Shown: positions 8,332 to 15,204, counted from the first letter of the stretch. The stretch: 24,871 nucleotides of DNA from Bacillota bacterium (GCA_023443485.1 JAEZUH010000017.1:1-24871); one strand, 5' to 3'. Notes: generated from the letters alone by a model not told the origin. Numbers and translations: made by a program.

Positions 8332-9660
8332 TTACTTACCAACACAAAATCTCGCAAATATTTCTCTTGAAATATCAACTTGATTGGTTTCTCCTAATAT
8401 TTCCAAGATTGATTCATAGGCATCTCTTATAGAAACGGCCACCAAATCAATCGGTAAATCGCTTAAAGCATCTTCTTTGGCTTTTTGTAAAGATTCTCTT
8501 GCCCTTTCAAGTAATCCTATTTGGCGCGCATTATTAAGGGCGGGTTGTTCGAAAGCCTGGTTGTCAAGACCAAGTGTTTGATATATTTCGTTCACAAGAG
8601 GACTAATATCTTTCTTAAGAGCGGAAATATAAAGGCCTTTCCCTTGATGAACAATTTTTTTGTCGCTTTTGTTATAGACGATGATTCGGTTAATTCCCTC
8701 GGTAATATTTAAAATTTCTCGATCTTCATAATCTTCTTTTTCACTTGCATCGAGAACAACTATTACTAGTTCAGCTTTTTTTATTGACGCTTTGGCTTTT
8801 TCAACACCAATTGATTCAACCACATCTCTCGAATCACGAATTCCCGCTGTGTCTAATAAATGCAGGACTACACCTTTGAGATTTACATCGCCTTCGACGA
8901 TATCTCTCGTCGTTCCAGCAATGTCTGTTACAATGGCTTTGTCTTCACCAATTAAGGCATTTAAAAGAGATGACTTGCCAACGTTTGGTTTGCCAACAAT
9001 CGCAACTTTGATTCCATCTTTAATGATCTTTGCTTTTTTGCCATCCACAATAAGTTTGTTAATGCTTGCGTTAATAACGTCTACATATTCAACGACTTTC
9101 TCTTTGTTCGCGATTTCGATGTCTTCATATTCTGGAAAATCGATATTCACTTCAATTAGGGAAAGAATGTCGGCAATTTTTGATTTGATGGGTTGAACAA
9201 CTTGAGTGACTTCACCTTCGAGAGAAAGGAGGGAAAGTTTCTTTGCTTCCTGAGTGGTTGCATTGATGACGTCATTGATTGATTCAGCTTGAATCAGGTC
9301 TATTTTACTATGGAAAAACGCCCTTGAAGAAAACTCTCCATGAGTTGCCAAACGAGCTCCGTTTTTTAAAGAAAGGGCAATAATTTGGTTAGCAATCAAC
9401 ATTGACCCGTGGCAAATAATTTCAACTGAATCTTCGCCAGTGAAACTTTTTGGTCCTTTATAAACTAGCAGGATTACTTGGTCAATTTTTTCTTCTCCAT
9501 CATAGATGTTTCCATATAAAATCGTCTTTTCGTTGATTTCTGTTATGTTTTTGGTAAACATACGGGAAAAAATTTCAAAACAATCATCACCAGACAATCG
9601 AATGATGGCTAGAGCTGATTTTAATGGCGGTGTCGCCAGCGCAACAATTGTTTCAAACAT
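8332..9660 (-). CDS. mnmE: tRNA modification GTPase
   Basis: MnmE, with MnmG, installs the carboxymethylaminomethyl (or related) group at C5 of wobble uridine 34 in certain tRNAs. It has 442 residues, about the normal size. It has the N-terminal tetrahydrofolate-binding domain (1-120). The G domain has GKPNVGKSS (223-231), DIAGTTRD (246-253), DTAG (270-273) and NKSD (330-333). The helical domain ends in the invariant catalytic tail FCVGK. AAAGG lies about 5 nt before the ATG. A strong terminator separates it from jag, yet only a weak promoter match is seen between that hairpin and the start. Its usual partner mnmG is not next to it; tatD follows instead. mnmG is expected elsewhere in the genome. 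Confidence 0.97.
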   Translation of the reverse strand: MFETIVALATPPLKSALAIIRLSGDDCFEIFSRMFTKNITEINEKTILYGNIYDGEEKIDQVILLVYKGPKSFTGEDSVEIICHGSMLIANQIIALSLKNGARLATHGEFSSRAFFHSKIDLIQAESINDVINATTQEAKKLSLLSLEGEVTQVVQPIKSKIADILSLIEVNIDFPEYEDIEIANKEKVVEYVDVINASINKLIVDGKKAKIIKDGIKVAIVGKPNVGKSSLLNALIGEDKAIVTDIAGTTRDIVEGDVNLKGVVLHLLDTAGIRDSRDVVESIGVEKAKASIKKAELVIVVLDASEKEDYEDREILNITEGINRIIVYNKSDKKIVHQGKGLYISALKKDISPLVNEIYQTLGLDNQAFEQPALNNARQIGLLERARESLQKAKEDALSDLPIDLVAVSIRDAYESILEILGETNQVDISREIFARFCVGK

Positions 9661-9677
9661 AAATACCTTTCAAAGTG

Positions 9678-9701
9678 TAAAAAGCACCCTAAGGGCGCTT
9701 A
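9678..9701 (-). terminator. intrinsic terminator of the rpmH-rnpA-yidC-jag operon
   Basis: Read on the - strand, AAGCGCCC (9693-9700) pairs with GGGTGCTT (9682-9689). The stem has 8 bp including one G-U pair, the loop is 3 nt, and a run of five T follows. It starts 4 nt after the jag stop and lies only about 17 nt before the mnmE start. Confidence 0.85.
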
Positions 9702-9704
9702 ATA

Positions 9705-10304
9705 CTAATCAACATAAATGATTTGGACTTGTCGATGAGTTCCTTCACCTACAGACTCAGTTCGGATGTTTGATAATCCAGTGCAAGCGTTATGAACCGC
9801 TCTTCTTTCATCTGCTGGCATTGGATCAAAGATGTATGTCTCATGAGTCTTTTGTACATCGTGAGCGGCTCTGCGAGCAATGCGTGAAAGCCTAATGTAT
9901 TTGCTATCTTTATACCCATTAATATCTAGCAAGATTCTAAATCTCTTGTGGAAGTGATTCGAAACCGCTAATTTTGTTAATTCATTTAAAGCTTGGAGGG
10001 TTTTGCCGTTCTTCCCAATTAAGACTGGGTTATGAGCAGAATCAACCGTGATGCGAATGATGTCATTGTCATAAACTGACTGCACTGCTGATTCGATTTC
10101 TAAATTATCAACGACTTCGAGGATATAATCCTCAGCATATTTAATAACATCAGCAATTTGGTACACTTCAACAACAATTTTTTTTGAGAAGAGACCCTTT
10201 TTCTTATCGCTGACAATGTATATTAATTGATCAACGGGTACATTGAGTTCTTCGGCCGCATTGCTTAAAGCTTCTTCTGCGGTTTTTCCTTGATATTCTT
10301 TCAT
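9705..10304 (-). CDS. khpB: KH/R3H RNA-binding protein KhpB (Jag)
   Basis: Cytoplasmic RNA-binding protein that, with KhpA, influences cell elongation and division in Gram-positive cocci and binds many transcripts. It has 199 residues. Domains in order: the Jag_N domain (about 1-52, GKTAEEAL and KKGLFSKK), a KH domain with LIGKNGKTLQALNEL, and a C-terminal R3H domain (RRAVHNACTGL to GEGTHRQVQIIYV). The long linker found in many homologues is almost absent. The ribosome-binding site AGAAGG lies within the last yidC codons. An out-of-frame ATG at 10309 is ignored because only the 10304 frame encodes Jag_N. The yidC-jag pairing is conserved across Bacillota. Confidence 0.95.
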   Translation of the reverse strand: MKEYQGKTAEEALSNAAEELNVPVDQLIYIVSDKKKGLFSKKIVVEVYQIADVIKYAEDYILEVVDNLEIESAVQSVYDNDIIRITVDSAHNPVLIGKNGKTLQALNELTKLAVSNHFHKRFRILLDINGYKDSKYIRLSRIARRAAHDVQKTHETYIFDPMPADERRAVHNACTGLSNIRTESVGEGTHRQVQIIYVD

Positions 10305-10309
10305 TTCAT

Positions 10310-11923
10310 TTACCTTCTTTTTTTAGTGTTTCGTTCAGTGATTAAATGAGTGACTAGCGACTGAACGATTGAGTACACAGCACCGAATAGCCAATAAGCA
10401 CCCATGCCTGATGCGAGGGAGAATCCCATAAAAATAATCATGGCTAACATAATGTATGTAAACCATTTCATCTTATTATCAGTGCTAGCTTGAGATGGGT
10501 TTTTGCTTAATTTTGGAATATTTTTCCCTTTTTTCTTTTGTAACCATCTTGGCAAGAGCATGGAAACCGCTTGAGCTGCCGCCATTAATACGAAGAGAAT
10601 TGTGGCTGTCAATCCGCCCATTCCTCCGGCAGTTGTCCAAGAGGCGGCGTTAAACATGGTAGCACTAATTGAGTCGCTTAGTCTTAATCCCCATAATTGG
10701 CCAGAGGATAGGATTGCTGCACTTTGCATGGCACCCCACACACAAATAAATACAGGGAATTGAACCAGCATAACGAGAATTGAAGTCAACGGATTTATTT
10801 TGTTTTTCTTATAAAGTCTCGCTGTTTCTTCACTTAGTCTTTGCTTATCCATTTTGTTGGTATTGGCATTAGGGTATTTTGCCTGAATCTTTGCGACTTC
10901 AGGTTGTAAACGGGTCATAACAGCGGTTGATTTTTGCTGTTTAAATGTAACAAACAACATTAATGTTCTAACAATGACTGTAACAATTAAAATTGATAAA
11001 ACTGACGCCCATCCAGTTCCCACCGCAGCAAACGCTGAAGCAAGAACATCAATTAAAGCAGCAATTGGCCAAACAAATAAGAATTCGAGTAATCCCTTCC
11101 AACTAGTCCATGGTTTGGCTTCAATTTCGGCTGGTAAGGAATGAACACCATAGGTGCCATAATCACCCGAATTAATTGCCAAGCAAGAACGATAGGAAGA
11201 AATATAACTATTCATTTTGGTTTTATAAAATGAAACATAATCATTTGTTGCGGCTTCGTCGATGTTACCTAACGAAGTGCGAACTTCTTGATTAAAAACA
11301 TCCCAGTTTGTCCACAAAACTTTTTTGCTGTTTGTCGAGTCTTCAAACTTGATGAATCCATATTTATCGAGTAGTCCTTTGTTGTTGGAATAATCGTCGT
11401 ATTGATCAGCGGGGCAAAGGAGTCCACCTTCATCTAAAAAGGTGATTTCCTTGTTACCTGCATCAACAATAATTTCTTTGCCTGCAGCAAGCAATGTGGC
11501 GACATCTTCGCTCTCTTGCAATTCGTGAATTAAAACATCGTTTTCAGACAAAGCTTTATCAAAAACCTTGTTCAAAACAACTTGATCAAATGTCTTAAAA
11601 TAACTCAACGAAGGAGCACGAACATAAGCTTCTTCGGCTGCTGTGTTGATTTTGTTAATGTATTTGGCGTTTTCTTCATCAAAACTGGCAGTAAAAAACA
11701 AGTTAGTGGAGTATTCTTCTCCGTTAACTGTGATTGTTAATGCTTCTGCATCTTCCGGCTTTTCTGCTGTATCTTCGTAATAAGCTGTCACACCATAATC
11801 AAATAAATAAAGAATGTGAGCTTTGTCCGTGACAGAGCAGAATGAAGCAGTACAACTAGTTAAAATTAAAACTCCCGCTGCAAGTGCAAGACCGCTTAAA
11901 CCAAATTTTAAACTCTTTTTCAT
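10310..11923 (-). CDS. yidC: YidC/Oxa1 membrane protein insertase with large lipoprotein ectodomain
   Basis: Inserts membrane proteins alone or with SecYEG. It has 537 residues, about twice the usual length of Bacillus SpoIIIJ/YqjG. The N-terminus is a lipoprotein signal, with a basic start, a hydrophobic stretch and lipobox LTSC placing the modified Cys at 24. A region of about 250 mostly soluble residues (25-275) then precedes the membrane core. The 60KD_IMP domain follows: WPIAALIDVLASAF, then a segment with the functional Arg319 in VIVRTLML, a cytoplasmic helical hairpin rich in K/R/Q (328-375), and the helices VMLVQFPVFICVWGAM, ATILFVLMAAAQAVSMLL, FTYIMLAMIIFMGF and YWLFGAVYSIVQSLV. The tail ITERNTKKRR is basic. 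The gene overlaps rnpA by 4 nt (ATGA). The outer domain matches nothing I recognise. Confidence 0.94.
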   Translation of the reverse strand: MKKSLKFGLSGLALAAGVLILTSCTASFCSVTDKAHILYLFDYGVTAYYEDTAEKPEDAEALTITVNGEEYSTNLFFTASFDEENAKYINKINTAAEEAYVRAPSLSYFKTFDQVVLNKVFDKALSENDVLIHELQESEDVATLLAAGKEIIVDAGNKEITFLDEGGLLCPADQYDDYSNNKGLLDKYGFIKFEDSTNSKKVLWTNWDVFNQEVRTSLGNIDEAATNDYVSFYKTKMNSYISSYRSCLAINSGDYGTYGVHSLPAEIEAKPWTSWKGLLEFLFVWPIAALIDVLASAFAAVGTGWASVLSILIVTVIVRTLMLFVTFKQQKSTAVMTRLQPEVAKIQAKYPNANTNKMDKQRLSEETARLYKKNKINPLTSILVMLVQFPVFICVWGAMQSAAILSSGQLWGLRLSDSISATMFNAASWTTAGGMGGLTATILFVLMAAAQAVSMLLPRWLQKKKGKNIPKLSKNPSQASTDNKMKWFTYIMLAMIIFMGFSLASGMGAYWLFGAVYSIVQSLVTHLITERNTKKRR

Positions 11924-12258
11924 TCGTTTTTTCCAATCTGTACAAGTACTAATTCACTTAAAAGTGATTTGTTGGTTTGGTAGTCGTTATCAAGAAAATT
12001 TTTCTTGACTATAATAACTAGGTCAAATGACGCTTTGTTATAGTCAAACATGCTATCAGCCATTGCTCTAACTTGTCGTTTGATTCGGTTGCGGACAACA
12101 GCGTTTCCAACTTTTGAAGAGACAGAGATCCCAACCCTCATATAAGGCAGGTTGTTTTGTGCAATGTGCACAACATATGATCTATTACTCTTTGCGCGTC
12201 CGTTATGAATGGTTAAAACAAATTCTCTATTAGCTTTTATTCTATTAACAACTTTCAT
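11920..12258 (-). CDS. rnpA: ribonuclease P protein component
   Basis: Protein subunit of RNase P, which binds the 5' leader of pre-tRNA and supports the catalytic RNA. It has 112 residues, the normal size. The N-terminus (VNRIKANREFVLTIHNG) fits the family. The signature KVGNAVVRNRIKRQVR spans about residues 49-64 and holds the conserved RNR basic helix. The ribosome-binding site GAGGGT lies a few nt before the ATG. It starts 10 nt after the rpmH stop and its TGA overlaps the yidC ATG, the conserved rpmH-rnpA-yidC order beside bacterial origins. The RNA partner gene (rnpB) is not in this window. Confidence 0.97.
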   Translation of the reverse strand: MKVVNRIKANREFVLTIHNGRAKSNRSYVVHIAQNNLPYMRVGISVSSKVGNAVVRNRIKRQVRAMADSMFDYNKASFDLVIIVKKNFLDNDYQTNKSLLSELVLVQIGKNE

Positions 12259-12268
12259 CTACCCTCGA

Positions 12269-12403
12269 CTATGCAGAAAGGGATTTTCTGCCTTTTGCTC
12301 TACGACGAGCAAGAGCGCTGCGGCCACCTACTGACTTCATCCTTGCGCGAAATCCAGCTCTGCGTTGATGCTGAAGTTTGCTTGGCTGATAAGTTCTTTT
12401 CAT
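12269..12403 (-). CDS. rpmH: 50S ribosomal protein L34
   Basis: A 44-residue, strongly basic ribosomal protein of the large subunit. Translating the - strand from the ATG at 12403 gives MKRTYQPSKLQHQRRAGF, a middle containing RMKSVGGRSALARRRAKGR, and an end in KSLSA. This matches the L34 pattern throughout (canonical MKRTYQPSK start, GFRARM, RRxKGRKxLSA end). A full Shine-Dalgarno GGAGGT (12412-12417) lies 8 nt upstream. It is the first gene of the leftward rpmH-rnpA-yidC-jag operon and has a near-consensus promoter. It is easily missed by gene finders because of its size. Confidence 0.98.
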   Translation of the reverse strand: MKRTYQPSKLQHQRRAGFRARMKSVGGRSALARRRAKGRKSLSA

Positions 12404-12437
12404 ACAATATTACCTCCGATTTTACGTAGCATTAGAA

Positions 12438-12467
12438 AGTATATGGGCATTTATAGATAAATGTCAA
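12438..12467 (-). promoter_or_regulatory. promoter of the rpmH-rnpA-yidC-jag operon
   Basis: On the - strand, a perfect -35 box TTGACA (12462-12467) and -10 box TATACT (12438-12443) are spaced by 18 nt. The predicted start near 12431 gives a leader of about 28 nt containing the GGAGGT site. It is divergent from the eamA promoter. Confidence 0.82.
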
Positions 12468-12473
12468 CGAAAT

Positions 12474-12483
12474 GCGTATACGC
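12474..12483. promoter_or_regulatory. palindrome between divergent rpmH and eamA promoters (possible operator)
   Basis: GCGTATACGC is a perfect 10-bp palindrome, and the half-site GCGTAT is repeated at 12482-12487. It lies between the rpmH -35 box and the eamA -10 box, over the position where an eamA -35 box would be. Operator function is an inference from position and symmetry only. Confidence 0.35.
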
Positions 12484-12496
12484 GTATGTAGGTCTG

Positions 12497-12505
12497 TGCT
12501 ATACT
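12497..12505 (+). promoter_or_regulatory. extended -10 promoter of eamA
   Basis: TGCTATACT forms an extended -10 element (TGn plus TATACT at 12500-12505). There is no good -35 box, as is common with extended -10 promoters. The box ends 6 nt before the ATG at 12512, so the predicted transcript starts at or next to the start codon. Confidence 0.55.
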
Positions 12506-12511
12506 TTGCCC

Positions 12512-13420
12512 ATGAACAAGAGCGCTAGAATTGGTATAATTTTCGCGATTATTGCTGCAGTTTGCTCATCTATTAACACACCAATATCCAAATTATTGTT
12601 GAACAGCAATACAATTGGTCCAGTGATTTCTGGTGGGCTTTTATATTTAGGCGCCGCTCTTTGCGCTGGCATCTTTTTCATTTTCCGCAAAATTGTTAAA
12701 CCAAAGATAAAAGAAAAACCTCTTGAAAAAAGCGATTTTCCCTTTGTTTTTGCCATCGGAGCTCTCAATGCAATCGGAGTAGCTTGTAGCATGCTGGGAC
12801 TTAAATTAATATCCGCTTCTAACGCTGCCCTTCTCAGCAATTTTGAAATAGTTATCACTTCATTAGTTGCTTTATTTATCTTCAAACAAAAAATATCCCC
12901 TCGATTATGGATCGGTATCGTTGTAGTTTTTATCGCCTGTGTTCTTTTATCGAGTGAAGATCTTAGTAATTTTAAATTTTCTACCGGGGCTCTTTTGGTT
13001 TTAATCGCTCCAATATGTTGGGGTTTTGGAAACAACTTTATGAAGAGAATATCTGATAAAGACCCAATTGTATCAATCATAATTGAGTGCTCTATTACAT
13101 GTATTTTGTGCCTGATGATTGGAGTCAGACTAAATGAACAAATAACCCAAATATATGCATTCTTTGCCGTCCTTGGGGTAGGTGTAGTTTCATATGGAAT
13201 AAGCTTGTGTTTTTACATTTACGCGCAACGAGCCATTGGCGCACCTCGTACCAGCGCTTTCTTTTCTTTAGCCCCCTTCCTTGCTGTTTTAATTTCTTTC
13301 GCGATCTTCCAAGAAAGGCCTTCTTGGTGGTATTACGTCGCTCTAGGCCTTATGATTTTGGGTGTTTGGCTCGCTTCTTCTGATAAAAAAATATTCTCAA
13401 AAAAATCAAAAAAAGCTTAG
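12512..13420 (+). CDS. EamA/DMT-family transporter, substrate unknown
   Basis: Drug/metabolite-transporter superfamily membrane protein with two EamA repeats and about ten predicted helices in 302 residues. Segments seen include IGIIFAIIAAVCSSINTPIS, LLYLGAALCAGIFFIF, VITSLVALFIF, WIGIVVVFIACVLL and YVALGLMILGVWLA. The C-terminus SSDKKIFSKKSKKA is basic and cytoplasmic. The frame is open further up, to an ATG at 12461. I choose 12512 (MNKSARIGIIF) because the extra residues are not membrane-like and would overlap the rpmH -35 box and the eamA promoter. No Shine-Dalgarno sequence precedes either start. The gene sits between rpmH and the DnaA boxes, where most Bacillota have no gene. Family members export amino acids, sugars or other metabolites; the substrate here cannot be predicted. 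Confidence 0.88.
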   Translation: MNKSARIGIIFAIIAAVCSSINTPISKLLLNSNTIGPVISGGLLYLGAALCAGIFFIFRKIVKPKIKEKPLEKSDFPFVFAIGALNAIGVACSMLGLKLISASNAALLSNFEIVITSLVALFIFKQKISPRLWIGIVVVFIACVLLSSEDLSNFKFSTGALLVLIAPICWGFGNNFMKRISDKDPIVSIIIECSITCILCLMIGVRLNEQITQIYAFFAVLGVGVVSYGISLCFYIYAQRAIGAPRTSAFFSLAPFLAVLISFAIFQERPSWWYYVALGLMILGVWLASSDKKIFSKKSKKA

Positions 13421-13723
13421 TAAATTTTGTTTTCCACATTTTTTTATACTACAAAAAAGTTAAGAAAAGTATAAGTAATTATAGTTATACTATATTATCT
13501 ACTAGCCAATTATAACTCAAACACTTTTTCACCTAATTCCACAACACCAAAAAAACTTTTCCACAATTTATCCACATATGCATTTTGTGAATTTGGTGGA
13601 AAACACCCTATAATCAAACTTAACGGGTTTTTGAAATGTGGAAAAAATGGAATTTCATTCTTTTCAATGTTAAATGATGGTGGATTGTTTTATAATGTTT
13701 GGCAGAAACAAGAGTACTTTAAT
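13421..13723. other. upstream part of oriC: AT-rich spacer with DnaA-box cluster
   Basis: This 303-base stretch before dnaA has no gene. It holds one perfect DnaA box TTATCCACA (13568-13576). Near matches are TTTTCCACA at 13430-13438 and 13557-13565, AATTCCACA at 13535-13543, the reverse-oriented TGTGGAAAA at 13637-13645, and a weaker reverse GGTGGAAAA at 13595-13603. An AT-rich perfect inverted repeat AGTATAA / TTATACT (13468-13474 and 13485-13491) lies in its left part. Box clustering directly before dnaA, with a second cluster after dnaA, matches the bipartite Bacillus-type origin. Confidence 0.85.
13585..13614 (+). promoter_or_regulatory. candidate dnaA promoter embedded in DnaA boxes
   Basis: TTGTGA (13585-13590) and a perfect -10 TATAAT (13609-13614) are spaced by 18 nt. 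The -35 box overlaps a weak DnaA-box match (TGTGAATTT, 13586-13594), and a good box lies just upstream, so repression by DnaA is plausible. A second TATAAT occurs at 13691-13696, 27 nt before the ATG, with a poor -35. Confidence 0.5.
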
Positions 13724-15088
13724 ATGATTAATTCAATTTCAGAAATCACTCAGCTGTGGGATCGGTCTTTAAGAAAGATTGAGGAGCGACTCGGTGAAAA
13801 ACAATTGTTTGATTCTTTCTTTGCTGGAAGTTATATCAACGAAATTCACGGCGACACAATCGTCGTTGTGGTCAATTCCTCTCTTGCTGCCGCTTTGATT
13901 AAACAAAAATACTATGATTTGGTTGAAGATGTTGTCTCAGAAATCACTGAATCTAACTTCAAACTCGATTTTGTTTTAGAAAACGAGGTTCAAAAAGGCG
14001 CCGAAAAGCAGTCCCAAACAAAAAAGCAACAATATTTTCAGGAAGCGACACTAAATTCAAAACTTTGTTTTGAAAACTTTGTGGTTGGCTCTTTTAACCG
14101 GGAAGCTTCACAAGCCTCTCTTTTTGTGGCATCAAACCCCGGCAAAACCTTGGCCCAACCTCTTTTCATTTATTCGAATTCAGGATTAGGAAAAACTCAT
14201 TTGTTACACGCGATTGGAAATTATATTAAGAACGCGCGACCCAACTATAAAATTCTCTACATTTCAACTAGTGATTTTGTCGAGGAATACATCAGATATG
14301 TCAAAGGAGAAAAAGAAGCTGAATCATTAAAAGACTTTTTTAGTTCAATTGATGTTCTTCTCCTTGACGATGTTCAAATGCTTGCCAATAAGGTTAAAAC
14401 TCAAGAAATGTTTTTCGCCATCTATAACAAGATGATTGATAACTCAAAGCAAATTGTGATCACCTCGGATAAACAGCCAAACGAACTAAATGGTTTAGAA
14501 GATCGCTTAGTGACACGGTTTTGTAAAGGCTTGGTCATGAAAATAAACGAGCCAGACCAAAACACATGCGTTGAAATATTGAGAAAAAAGATTGAAGCAA
14601 ATGGTTTAGATTTGCAAAGATTTGATGATGCGGTTTTATATTTCTTTGCCGACAAATTCTCAAAGAACGTTCGTGAACTTGAAGGTGCTTTGAATAGGTT
14701 AATATTCTATGTAGTGTCATTAAAACAAACTGACAAGATTTCGATGGATGTGGCAATGGAAGCGGTTCAATCCTTAACTGGTGGTAAATCACTATCATCT
14801 ACCCTCAACGAACAAAAGATTATTAATGTAGTTTCTGATTATTATAATTTAACCCCTTCTCAATTAACCGGGCGAATAAGAACTGGCCAAATCGCTCTAG
14901 CTAGGCATATAGCGATGTATCTCATCAGAATTACCTTGGACATCCCCTTAAAGAAAATTGGAGATATGTTCGGAGGCAAAGATCACACCACTGTTATGTC
15001 AGCCATCCAAAAGGTGGACAACGGGTTGAAAACCGACGGTGACTTAAAAAGCGCCATCGAAGAACTTCAAAAGCGCGTTAAGAAATAA
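13724..15088 (+). CDS. dnaA: chromosomal replication initiator protein DnaA
   Basis: Binds DnaA boxes, oligomerises with ATP and opens the origin. I start at the ATG at 13724 (454 aa) because MINSISEITQLWDRSLRKIE matches the domain I start. The longer frame from a TTG at 13631 reads through the promoter and a DnaA box. Domain I covers about 1-80, followed by a short Gln/Lys-rich linker. The AAA+ domain has the ATP loop SNSGLGKTHLLHA (Lys157), Walker B LLLDDVQ, and the sensor/arginine region RLVTRFCKG and KNVRELEGALNRL. The C-terminal DNA-binding domain has GGKDHTTVMSAIQKV. The first glycine of the Walker A motif is Ser151 here. DnaA boxes flank the gene on both sides. Confidence 0.97.
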   Translation: MINSISEITQLWDRSLRKIEERLGEKQLFDSFFAGSYINEIHGDTIVVVVNSSLAAALIKQKYYDLVEDVVSEITESNFKLDFVLENEVQKGAEKQSQTKKQQYFQEATLNSKLCFENFVVGSFNREASQASLFVASNPGKTLAQPLFIYSNSGLGKTHLLHAIGNYIKNARPNYKILYISTSDFVEEYIRYVKGEKEAESLKDFFSSIDVLLLDDVQMLANKVKTQEMFFAIYNKMIDNSKQIVITSDKQPNELNGLEDRLVTRFCKGLVMKINEPDQNTCVEILRKKIEANGLDLQRFDDAVLYFFADKFSKNVRELEGALNRLIFYVVSLKQTDKISMDVAMEAVQSLTGGKSLSSTLNEQKIINVVSDYYNLTPSQLTGRIRTGQIALARHIAMYLIRITLDIPLKKIGDMFGGKDHTTVMSAIQKVDNGLKTDGDLKSAIEELQKRVKK

Positions 15089-15127
15089 TACTTTATTGAA
15101 AATAAAATATAAAACTTAAATATTGTG

Positions 15128-15136
15128 TGATAGAAT
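15128..15136 (+). promoter_or_regulatory. possible extended -10 promoter for dnaN
   Basis: TGATAGAAT (TGn plus TAGAAT) lies upstream of the DnaA boxes in the dnaA-dnaN spacer, with no convincing -35. It could give dnaN its own start near 15143, apart from read-through from dnaA. Confidence 0.35.
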
Positions 15137-15170
15137 GAAAAAGTATCGAAAAAATAGATGACAACATCAC

Positions 15171-15204
15171 TTATCCACCAAATTCACAAACCTTACTATT
15201 ACTA
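15171..15204 (+). other. origin unwinding module: DnaA boxes followed by DnaA-trios
   Basis: Two adjacent box-like 9-mers, TTATCCACC (15171-15179) and AAATTCACA (15180-15188), are followed by AACC and then TTA CTA TTA CTA (15193-15204), after which the sequence is almost pure A/T up to the dnaN ribosome-binding site. The four triplets fit the DnaA-trio rule (5'-YTA on this strand, 3'-RAT on the strand DnaA grips). Boxes, short GC-containing gap, trios and AT-rich DNA in the dnaA-dnaN spacer match the basal unwinding system known from Bacillus subtilis. Confidence 0.8.

Noticed and set aside
8331..8378. Longer TatD start at 8378
   Set aside because: It would add 16 residues encoded inside mnmE before MIFDTHCHL, which is itself the canonical family start.
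11920..12258. Use of UGA as tryptophan (Mycoplasma-type code)
   Set aside because: rnpA, yaaA, recF and the glycosyltransferase end naturally at TGA, and tryptophans are encoded by TGG throughout.
12461..12511. Longer EamA start at 12461
   Set aside because: The ATG overlaps the rpmH -35 box and precedes the eamA -10; the extra residues are not membrane-like.
12499..13080. A 193-codon open frame on the - strand inside eamA
   Set aside because: It lies wholly antisense to a clear membrane transporter, has no ribosome-binding site, and its residues look like the complement of hydrophobic codons rather than a protein family.
13468..13491. AT-only inverted repeat after eamA as a terminator
   Set aside because: The stem is 7 bp with only one G-C pair on each side and a 10-nt loop, with no T run; too weak to call a terminator, so it is only noted within the origin spacer.
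13631..13723. A longer DnaA start from the TTG at 13631
   Set aside because: The extra 31 codons run through a DnaA box and a TATAAT and do not look like domain I; the ATG at 13724 gives the family's normal N-terminus.
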